20,117 nt of DNA from an uncultured Acidaminococcus sp. (GTDB taxonomy: Bacteria; Bacillota; Negativicutes; Acidaminococcales; Acidaminococcaceae), in NCBI GenBank assembly GCA_900538365.1, contig UPXT01000042.1, positions 1 to 20,117 of the forward strand, given 5' to 3'. How positions within the stretch are numbered: the first letter of the stretch is position 1; each line of letters begins with the position of its first letter. The translations under genes were made by a program, and so were the position numbers. The notes beneath the pieces are model-generated. The model did not search any database, was not told the DNA's origin, and saw nothing but the letters and a program-made list of their open reading frames with translations. Shown here piece by piece: positions 8,501-14,570 of this stretch.

Positions 8501-9268
8501 ACGGTGGATGGCGCTGTTCCTGTCGCGGTTCCGGTCTTTGACTCGGCCCGTCAGGACGATATGGCCCGTACCCTCGAAGCGGCTGGTGTCGATCCCAGCG
8601 GCAAGACTGTCCTTTATGATGGCCGTACAGGGGAACCTTTTGACAACCCTGTTACCGTTGGCTGCATCTACTACCTCAAGCTTCACCATCTCGTTGCCGA
8701 TAAGATCCATGCACGTTCTACCGGTCCGTACTCCCTTGTTACCCAGCAGCCGCTTGGTGGTAAGGCACAGTTTGGTGGACAGCGTTTCGGTGAAATGGAA
8801 GTATGGGCCCTCGAGGCTTATGGCGCTGCCTATACCCTCCAGGAAATCCTGACCGTGAAGTCCGACGATGTTGTTGGACGTGTAAAGGCTTATGAATCCA
8901 TCGTCAAGGGTGAAAATATCCCTGAACCGGGTGTTCCTGAATCCTTCAAGGTTCTTGTCAAGGAAATGCAGGCAATCGGTCTTGATGTAAGCGTCCTCGA
9001 TGAAGATGATGATGAAATCGATCTTGACGATGAGGATGAAGATATCGGAATGGGCGATATTGCCCGCGAGCTTGACATGGATATGTCCGGCAAGGTCTCC
9101 ACGGCTGCCAACACCGGGGAACAAGCCCAAAGCCGCACCAATAGCGACGAAGAAGTGAGCCCCGATGAAGACCAGACGGAAGACAGCGATTTTGATGTCA
9201 TTGCCGATATCGGCAACATGGGAATGGATGATTCCCAAGGCGATGACAGCGGCTCTGATGAAGAGTAG
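5537..9268 (+). CDS. rpoB: DNA-directed RNA polymerase subunit beta
   Basis: The 1,243-residue product is the beta subunit, which forms half of the catalytic cleft. ATG 5537 is chosen because AAGGAG (5520-5525) lies 11 bases upstream. The open frame extends further upstream, but that part runs through the attenuator. The rifampicin-pocket region is intact and wild type at the usual resistance positions: Q452, D455, H465, R468, S470, L472 (E. coli 513, 516, 526, 529, 531, 533). GRHGNKG at 903-909 and the C-terminal region with KIHARSTGPYSLVTQQPLGG are conserved. Residues from about 1153 to the end form a strongly acidic, low-complexity tail rich in Asp, Glu and Ser, making the protein about 50 residues longer than in Bacillus subtilis. 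rpoC follows after 16 bases. No rplJ or rplL precedes it. Confidence 0.98.
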   Translation: MLFKPVHNGNRKRYSYARIKEVLKMPHLIDLQRKSYEWFIREGLHDAFQDVSPIKDATNSLELSFENFTIGDPKYDIETCKEKDATYAAPLNVDVRLLYKDTGEIKESTVFMGDFPLMTDTGTFVINGAERVIVSQLVRSPGVYYAKDMDPMGKFLYGTTVIPNRGAWIEYETDLNSIIYARVDRTRKLSATALLRVMGLPTNDDIISVFGEHPYLVATLAKDTTKNEDDALLEIYRKLRPGEPANLENAEQLIYNLFSDNRRYDLANVGRYKINKKLGWRHRLHGKTLAEDLCAENPDGTKGAVVLPAGTKIGDAEIDTIEKSGIFADEGYAIVYVKFQEHAERMIVTKDIEASVRTITPADVIASFGYLLNVIDGMEGKDDIDHLGNRRVRCVGELLQNQFRIGLSRMERVIRERMTIQDADVITPQALINIRPVVAAVKEFFGSSQLSQFMDQNNPLAELTHKRRLSALGPGGLSRERAGYEVRDVHPSHYGRMCPIETPEGPNIGLIGSLAAYGVINRYGFIETPYRKVDKVNKRVTDEIVYLTADEEDNYVVAQANEPLTEDNHFVNTHVTCRDKNEVLAIPPERVDFMDVSPKQVMSIAAALIPFLENDDANRALMGANMQRQAVPLLNPKAPVVGTGMEYKIAVDSGVCILAKHAGTVKYVSGDKILITRDDGKGIDEYNVLKFKRSNQSTCVNQRPIVFKGDKIEEGQVLADGPATDHGELALGRNAIAAYMPWEGYNYEDAVLLSEDLVKEDVFTSIHIEEYNCDARDTKLGPEEITRDIPNVSEDALKDLDEDGIIRVGAEVRPGDILVGKVTPKGETELSAEERLIRAIFAEKAREVRDSSLRVPHGEFGIIISVKVFTRENGDELPPGVNKQVRVSIVQKRKIGEGDKMAGRHGNKGVVSRILPREDMPFLPNGEPVQIVLNPLGVPSRMNIGQILEVHLGWAATALGMRIDNHDPNVERDLRKAGYDFDELGMPETVDGAVPVAVPVFDSARQDDMARTLEAAGVDPSGKTVLYDGRTGEPFDNPVTVGCIYYLKLHHLVADKIHARSTGPYSLVTQQPLGGKAQFGGQRFGEMEVWALEAYGAAYTLQEILTVKSDDVVGRVKAYESIVKGENIPEPGVPESFKVLVKEMQAIGLDVSVLDEDDDEIDLDDEDEDIGMGDIARELDMDMSGKVSTAANTGEQAQSRTNSDEEVSPDEDQTEDSDFDVIADIGNMGMDDSQGDDSGSDEE

Positions 9269-9284
9269 GAAGGAGTGAGTGCTC

Positions 9285-12200
9285 TTGTTGGACGTAAATA
9301 AATTTCATTCTATGAGAATCGGCCTGGCTTCCCCGGAAAAGATCCGTTCCTGGTCTCACGGTGAAGTCACGAAGCCGGAAACGATTAACTATAGAACCTT
9401 GAAACCGGAACGGGACGGCCTTTTCTGCGAACGCATCTTTGGCCCGACCAAGGACTGGGAATGCCACTGCGGTAAGTACAAACGCATCCGCTATAAAGGC
9501 GTAGTCTGCGACAAGTGCGGCGTCGAAGTCACGCGGGCAAAAGTCCGCCGTGACCGCATGGGCTCCATTGAGCTTGCTGCTCCTGTCTCCCACATCTGGT
9601 ATTTCAAGGGGATTCCCTGCCGCATGGGCGCCATCCTTGATATTGGTCAGCGTGCCCTTGAAAAGGTCCTCTATTTTGCAAGCTACATCGTCCTTGATCC
9701 GGGCGATACAAACCTGACGAAAAAGCAGCTCCTGACAGAAGCCGAATACCAGGAAAAACTGGATGAATTTGGAGATACCTTCCGTGTCGGCATTGGTGCC
9801 GAAGCCATCAAGGAACTGCTCCACGAAATCAACGTTGAAGAACTGACGAAGGAACTGAGGGCAGCTCTCAAGACGGAGACGAGCCTCCAGAAAAAACGCA
9901 ACATCGTGCGCCGTCTCGATGTCTGCGAAGCCTTCCTCAAGAGCGGCAACAAGCCGGAATGGATGATCATGGATGTCATTCCGGTCATTCCGCCGGACCT
10001 GCGTCCGATGGTTCAGCTTGATGGCGGCCGTTTTGCCACAAGCGACCTGAACGACCTCTATCGCCGCGTCATCAACCGCAACAACCGTTTGAAACGCCTT
10101 CAGGAACTGCAGGCTCCGGACATCATCGTCCGGAACGAAAAACGGATGCTCCAGGAAGCTGTCGATGCCCTTATCGATAACGGCCGTCGCGGCCGCGCCG
10201 TGACGGGTCCTGGCACGCGCCCCTTAAAGAGCCTTTCTGACATGCTCAAAGGGAAGCAGGGCCGTTTCCGTCAGAACCTTTTGGGTAAACGTGTCGACTA
10301 CTCCGGCCGAAGCGTTATCGTCGTAGGTCCTGAAATGAAGATGCATCAGTGCGGCCTGCCGAAAGAAATGGCCCTTGAACTCTTCAAACCGTTTATCATG
10401 AAACGCCTTGTCGAAAACGGCACGGCAACAAACATCAAGAGCGCAAAGAGAATGGTCGAACGCGCAACGGATGCTGTTTGGGATGTTCTGGAAGAAGTCA
10501 TCAAGGAACACCCTGTCATGCTGAACCGTGCCCCGACGCTGCACCGTCTGGGCATCCAGGCTTTTGAACCGATTCTGTCCGAAGGCCGCGCCATTAAACT
10601 TCATCCGCTCGTCTGCACGCCTTTCAACGCCGACTTTGACGGTGACCAGATGGCTGTCCATCTGCCGCTGTCCGCCGAAGCTCAGGCTGAAGCCCGTGTG
10701 CTCATGATGAGTGTCAATAACATCCTGGCTCCAAAAGATGGGAAACCTATCACCGTTCCGACGCAGGATATGGTATTGGGTGCGTATTATCTCACCATTT
10801 TCCGTGAAGGGGCCAAAGGGGAAGGGCGCTCCTTCATCAGTTTTGACGAAGCAAGACTGGCATACTTCAATAAGGACATCGCCCTCCAGGCTAAGATCAA
10901 GGTCCGTGTCCCCAACTCCGAAATCTATCCTGAACCGTCCGACGTAGGCGAAAGCCTTGTCACGACGAGTATGGGCAATATCATCTATAACTGCGAACTG
11001 CCGCTTGAAATGCGGTACTATTCCAAGCAGGAAGATGGGACCTGGCTTCTTGGCAAACTCATTGACAAGAAGGAACTGGGCCGCCTCGTCGCCAAGGCCC
11101 ATAAACTTTACGGGAACTTTGGCACGGCCCGCGTCCTTGATACAGTCAAGAAACTCGGTTATGACAATGCTTGTCTGTCCGGTCTGTCCATTGCCGCTTC
11201 GGATATCGAAATCCCGAAGGAAAAGGGCGAAATCCTTGCGGCTGCTGAAAAAGAAGTCGATAAGGTCGAACGCCTCTTCAGCCGTGGGTTGATGAGTGAA
11301 GACGAACGCTACCGCAAAGTCATCGACATTTGGAACAAGGCTACGGAAGATGTTGCCGATGCCCTGATGAAGAACACCATGGATCAGTTCAACCCGCTCT
11401 TCATGATGGCCAACTCCGGTGCCCGCGGTAACGTACAGCAGATCCGTCAGCTCGCTGGTATGCGTGGGTTGATGGCTGACCCGTCGGGCCGCATTATCGA
11501 CCGTCCGATCAAATCGAACTTCCGTGAAGGGCTGACCGTATTGGAATACTTTATTTCCACGCACGGTGCCCGTAAAGGTCTTGCCGATACGGCTCTTAGA
11601 ACGGCTGACTCTGGGTACCTTACGCGCCGCCTTGTCGACGTTGCCCAAGATGTCATCGTCCGTGAAGATGACTGCGACGTAACGAACATGAACCTCGTCC
11701 GTGAACGGGCTCGTTTCTGCAAGAACGTTCTTGGTTCCAGCCAGCGCAAGCTGAAGGAATATGCCGTAGGCCGTACCCTTGCTTCCAGCGTCCTTACTGA
11801 CGATGATTCCATCATTGCCGAAGCCGATACGGTGGTTACGGAAGATGTCTTTGACCGTCTCCTTGCTGCCAAGGTCCTGGAAATCCGTCTGTATCCGCTC
11901 GATGAAGAAAATGGTGAAGACGCTGAGACGCTTGCCATCAACGTCAGCGAAGACAAGGTCAAGACGGCTTTCCGTGAACATATGACCCATCACTTCCTTG
12001 ATAAGGAAGTGGCGGAAGATATCCTTGATGGGGAAGGAACAGTCCTTGGCCATAAGGGCGATAAGTTCACGGCAGAGCTCATCGAAACCATTCTTGATAA
12101 TGGTACGGTAAAGGAACTGAGTATCCGCAACAATGAAGTTGACGGTATCTACGTTGAAGCCATTACGGCCGGCAAGAACAAGAGCACGGTCCTGGAATCC

Positions 12201-13295
12201 CTCCGCGACCGCCTCGTGGGCAGAACCCTTGCCGAAGAAATCGAAGACAAGGATGGTCACGTCCTTTATCACATCAATGACTACATCACAGAAGATATGG
12301 CTGATGTCATCGCCGGCCTCCGTGAAAAAGTCAAGATCCGCAGCGTCCTTACCTGCAAATCCCACTTTGGTGTCTGCCGTAAGTGCTATGGCCGCAACCT
12401 CGCCACGGCCCGCAAGGTCGAAATCGGCGAAGCTGTCGGGACCATTGCTGCCCAGGCCATCGGGGAACCGGGTACCCAGCTTACGATGCGTACGTTCCAT
12501 ACGGGCGGCGTTGCCGGTGCTGACGATATTACCCAGGGTCTTCCTCGTGTCGAAGAACTCTTCGAAGCACGTAAACCGAAACATCCGGGTATCCTCAGCG
12601 AATCGGCAGGGACCGTCAGTGTCCAGGAAAAGGAAGATGGCCGTTTTGTCATCATTACCCGCGAAGATGGCACGGAAGATTCCTACCATATCCCTTATGG
12701 GGCCAAACTCCATATTGCCGATGGCGATCATGTGGAAGTGGGCGACCGCCTGACCGAAGGCTCCCTCAATCCGCACGATATCCTGCGTATCAGCGGTCCT
12801 GCCGCTACGCGCCACTACCTCGTACAGCAGGTCCTCAGTGTCTATAAATCCCAGGGCGTTGAAATCAACGACAAACACGTTGAAGTCATGGTCCGTCAGA
12901 TGATGCGTAAATATCGCATTGACGATGCTGGGGATACGAAGATGCTGCCGGGCTCCGTTGTGGACATCGCGCAATTTGAAGATGAAAACGATGAAGTCAT
13001 GGCAGAAGGCAAGGAACCGGCACAGGGACATCCGATCCTCCTCGGGATCACCAAGGCTTCTCTGGCAACGGATTCCTTCCTGTCGGCCGCTTCCTTCCAG
13101 GAAACGACGAGAAACCTGACCGATGCTGCCATCAAAGGCAAAGTCGATCCGCTCCTTGGTCTCAAGGAAAACGTAATCATTGGCAAGCTGATCCCGGCAG
13201 GTACGGGCATGCCCAAATACCGCAATATCCAGCTCAAACTCCATCGTCCCGATGAAGTGCAGGAGAGTATGGACAGCGAAAATGCTGATGAATAA
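9285..13295 (+). CDS. rpoC: DNA-directed RNA polymerase subunit beta' with insertion near zinc site 2
   Basis: The product is the beta' subunit. I start it at TTG 9285 (1,336 residues, MLDVNKFHSM), matching the Firmicutes N-terminus MLDVNNF, with AGGAG (9271-9275) nine bases upstream. GTG 9279 would be only three bases from that site. Zinc site 1 is C60, C62, C75, C78. The catalytic NADFDGDQ has D450, D452 and D454. Zinc site 2 is C797, C1024, C1031, C1034, and the trigger-loop region MRTFHTGGVAG is complete. C797 to C1024 spans 227 residues where B. subtilis has about 75. The surplus looks like two extra, diverged copies of the module LxGRxLAexIxDxDGxV...ITED. This explains the length of 1,336 against about 1,199 in B. 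subtilis. It forms an operon with rpoB and ends at a strong terminator. Confidence 0.98.
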   Translation: MLDVNKFHSMRIGLASPEKIRSWSHGEVTKPETINYRTLKPERDGLFCERIFGPTKDWECHCGKYKRIRYKGVVCDKCGVEVTRAKVRRDRMGSIELAAPVSHIWYFKGIPCRMGAILDIGQRALEKVLYFASYIVLDPGDTNLTKKQLLTEAEYQEKLDEFGDTFRVGIGAEAIKELLHEINVEELTKELRAALKTETSLQKKRNIVRRLDVCEAFLKSGNKPEWMIMDVIPVIPPDLRPMVQLDGGRFATSDLNDLYRRVINRNNRLKRLQELQAPDIIVRNEKRMLQEAVDALIDNGRRGRAVTGPGTRPLKSLSDMLKGKQGRFRQNLLGKRVDYSGRSVIVVGPEMKMHQCGLPKEMALELFKPFIMKRLVENGTATNIKSAKRMVERATDAVWDVLEEVIKEHPVMLNRAPTLHRLGIQAFEPILSEGRAIKLHPLVCTPFNADFDGDQMAVHLPLSAEAQAEARVLMMSVNNILAPKDGKPITVPTQDMVLGAYYLTIFREGAKGEGRSFISFDEARLAYFNKDIALQAKIKVRVPNSEIYPEPSDVGESLVTTSMGNIIYNCELPLEMRYYSKQEDGTWLLGKLIDKKELGRLVAKAHKLYGNFGTARVLDTVKKLGYDNACLSGLSIAASDIEIPKEKGEILAAAEKEVDKVERLFSRGLMSEDERYRKVIDIWNKATEDVADALMKNTMDQFNPLFMMANSGARGNVQQIRQLAGMRGLMADPSGRIIDRPIKSNFREGLTVLEYFISTHGARKGLADTALRTADSGYLTRRLVDVAQDVIVREDDCDVTNMNLVRERARFCKNVLGSSQRKLKEYAVGRTLASSVLTDDDSIIAEADTVVTEDVFDRLLAAKVLEIRLYPLDEENGEDAETLAINVSEDKVKTAFREHMTHHFLDKEVAEDILDGEGTVLGHKGDKFTAELIETILDNGTVKELSIRNNEVDGIYVEAITAGKNKSTVLESLRDRLVGRTLAEEIEDKDGHVLYHINDYITEDMADVIAGLREKVKIRSVLTCKSHFGVCRKCYGRNLATARKVEIGEAVGTIAAQAIGEPGTQLTMRTFHTGGVAGADDITQGLPRVEELFEARKPKHPGILSESAGTVSVQEKEDGRFVIITREDGTEDSYHIPYGAKLHIADGDHVEVGDRLTEGSLNPHDILRISGPAATRHYLVQQVLSVYKSQGVEINDKHVEVMVRQMMRKYRIDDAGDTKMLPGSVVDIAQFEDENDEVMAEGKEPAQGHPILLGITKASLATDSFLSAASFQETTRNLTDAAIKGKVDPLLGLKENVIIGKLIPAGTGMPKYRNIQLKLHRPDEVQESMDSENADE

Positions 13296-13305
13296 GCTGT
13301 AAGTG

Positions 13306-13343
13306 AAAAGCCGCGAAGAAATATGAGTTTCTTCGCGGCTTTT
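13306..13343 (+). terminator. intrinsic terminator of rpoBC
   Basis: A perfect 16-bp stem pairs AAAAGCCGCGAAGAAA (13306-13321) with TTTCTTCGCGGCTTTT (13328-13343) around a 6-base loop. It begins 10 bases after the rpoC stop. Confidence 0.95.
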
Positions 13344-13589
13344 GTATTTGGTGGAGTAAAGAGACTGTACAGGCAGCGACGCTGCCTCCTATAGGGGGCG
13401 GTTTGGGTCCGTGCCTTTGGGGCTTTTCTTATTATCCGAACAATACCCATTGTTTATTTTTCCGTTGACCTACTTTTTATCCTGTTTTTATCCTCTTTTT
13501 TCGTCCTTTCCTTTTTTAAACAATTCCATAATGATTGCATATTGCATACAATATACTTTCAAATTGTCCGTAATATTTCTCCTAATCCC
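13344..13589. other. intergenic stretch without a credible gene
   Basis: No coding frame is convincing. It contains a perfect palindrome, AGGCAGCG (13371-13378), A, CGCTGCCT (13380-13387), overlapping the second copy of the dispersed repeat. A T- and C-rich tract follows (about 13451-13518) in which TTTTTATCCT occurs twice, at 13474-13483 and 13485-13494. TTGCAT is repeated at 13535-13540 and 13542-13547. Confidence 0.6.
13378..13417 (+). repeat. dispersed intergenic repeat, copy 2 (downstream of rpoC)
   Basis: Direct-orientation partner of 5215-5255. Its core 13399-13417 reads CGGTTTGG, GT, CCGTGCCTT and differs from copy 1 at two of 19 positions. The preceding 20 bases also align with one short gap. 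Confidence 0.5.
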
Positions 13590-13619
13590 TTGACAATGGC
13601 ACCTTTTGTGTTGTATAAA
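13590..13619 (+). promoter_or_regulatory. orphan forward promoter facing a minus-strand gene
   Basis: A perfect TTGACA (13590-13595), 18 bases, then TATAAA (13614-13619). No ordinary forward gene follows before 14571, and the promoter points into the 3' end of the minus-strand gene. It could make a small or antisense RNA. Transcription would begin near 13626. Confidence 0.55.
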
Positions 13620-13632
13620 TAGACCAATGTTA

Positions 13633-13674
13633 ATTATGAACAAAATAAATAAAGAAGCGTTTAATGTTCATAAT
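13633..13674. repeat. 10-bp inverted repeat just downstream of the orphan promoter
   Basis: ATTATGAACA (13633-13642) and TGTTCATAAT (13665-13674) are perfect inverted copies separated by 22 bases. Each arm also belongs to a larger dyad: TGTT-N7-AACA at 13628-13642 and TGTT-N8-AACA at 13665-13680. The arrangement suits either paired operators or an RNA stem. I do not recognise the regulator. Confidence 0.55.
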
Positions 13675-13692
13675 ATAACAGCTTTTTCCATC

Positions 13693-13716
13693 AAAAAAGG
13701 GAGCCTCCGCTCCCTT
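13693..13716 (-). terminator. intrinsic terminator of the minus-strand NERD-like gene
   Basis: On the minus strand, AAGGGAGC (13716-13709) pairs with GCTCCCTT (13704-13697) around GGAG, ending in six T (13698-13693). It begins 20 bases beyond the stop codon of the gene. Confidence 0.85.
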
Positions 13717-13735
13717 GTCGTGGTAATCCTATTTC

Positions 13736-14386
13736 TTATCCTTCATCTGCAGGTACATAGTGTTTCAGGCAGGATTTCTTGAGTCCTTCCGGAACCGGCG
13801 TCATTTTTTCTTTGACTATCCGCTGGACTTCTTTTTTTAGCGTCTGCGTCGAAGCTAGGTGAGGAAGGACGTCTTCCTCCGTAAAAAACGATGGCTCGGC
13901 GTAGTTATCGGCAAAGACGGCGATGGTTTCCACCTGTACGTGGGGAGTGCCTTCTTTTGCCAGAGTTTCCTTAAAGACGGCTTCGGATTCTTTGAGGGCC
14001 CGTACAGGATTTTTTACGATGAGACTTGACGCGTTATCCGTCACGCGCCACGTGGAATCCTGATCATGACCGTAGATGCGGTAGCCCTTATGGATGACTC
14101 TAAGGAGCAGTGCCTTCCCCGGAAGAAGGGCAATGAGATCGACGCCAGCAAGGCTGCCCTTTGGGGGCACAAAGAAATAAACCTTTTTATGGGACCCATC
14201 CCTGATGGCCTTCTTGACACGCTTCATAGCCATTTCCGGTGTACGGGCTTTCTTCATCTGGAGCCATTTCCAGCGGAACACAATAAGGCCCGTCGCAAGT
14301 ACGAGGAAAAAAAGAAGGATTTCTTTAAAACTATGCAGCTTCCAGATTGTAAAATCTGGAAGGATCTTGATGACAACGTCTTCCAT
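13736..14386 (-). CDS. membrane-anchored protein with a degenerate NERD-like domain
   Basis: The 216-residue product has one predicted membrane segment near residues 22-40 (ILLFFLVLATGLIVF), then a basic stretch and a soluble domain. The soluble part resembles NERD (nuclease-related) domains in order: GVDLIALLPGKALLLRV, then GYRIYGHDQDSTWRV, then KNPVRALKES, a strand with AVFAD, and a late EEDVLPHL. NERD proteins usually have an Asp followed by an E-x-K pair. The Asp is present in GVDLI, but Arg stands where the Glu is expected, so nuclease activity is doubtful. The start is supported by AAGGAG seven bases upstream on the minus strand. It is transcribed divergently from the first transporter and ends at its own terminator. 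Function is unknown, and the domain call is by eye. Confidence 0.75.
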   Translation of the reverse strand: MEDVVIKILPDFTIWKLHSFKEILLFFLVLATGLIVFRWKWLQMKKARTPEMAMKRVKKAIRDGSHKKVYFFVPPKGSLAGVDLIALLPGKALLLRVIHKGYRIYGHDQDSTWRVTDNASSLIVKNPVRALKESEAVFKETLAKEGTPHVQVETIAVFADNYAEPSFFTEEDVLPHLASTQTLKKEVQRIVKEKMTPVPEGLKKSCLKHYVPADEG

Positions 14387-14427
14387 GACCAGACTCCTTT
14401 TTGTAGGGAGAAATTTTTACATGGTCC

Positions 14428-14436
14428 ATTATATCA
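14428..14436 (-). promoter_or_regulatory. extended -10 promoter of the NERD-like gene
   Basis: On the minus strand, TGA-TATAAT (14436-14428) is a perfect extended -10, 42 bases before the start codon. No good -35 is visible (TAGTAA at 14456-14451). It is part of a 12-bp inverted repeat shared with the opposite promoter. Confidence 0.6.
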
Positions 14437-14474
14437 GCCTTTCTTAGTTTTTACTAGGCGCGGCTCCTTTCCAA

Positions 14475-14483
14475 TGATATAAT
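14475..14483 (+). promoter_or_regulatory. extended -10 promoter of the first AbgT-family gene
   Basis: TGA-TATAAT is a perfect extended -10 with a poor -35 (TAGGCG at 14455-14460). TGATATAATGGA (14475-14486) is the exact reverse complement of 14425-14436, so both divergent promoters have the same core. The leader to ATG 14571 is about 80 nt and contains CCCC (14517-14520) pairing with GGGG (14525-14528), followed by four T. Confidence 0.65.
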
Positions 14484-14570
14484 GGATATGTACCAAAATT
14501 CTGAAAAAGATGATTTCCCCGTCCGGGGTTTTCATACAGCGCACTCATTCTATCTAAAGGGGGACTCATT

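Noticed and set aside
7064..9238. A 724-codon minus-strand open frame opposite rpoB
   Set aside because: Antisense shadow of rpoB, with no ribosome site and no recognisable domains.
10224..13244. A 1,006-codon open frame on the minus strand opposite rpoC
   Set aside because: It lies wholly within the conserved rpoC gene, and its product has no recognisable family. Codon bias of a highly expressed gene readily leaves an antisense frame open.
13451..13518. Polypyrimidine tract with two TTTTTATCCT copies as a functional repeat
   Set aside because: Only two adjacent copies are present in a generally T-rich stretch, so simple compositional bias is enough.
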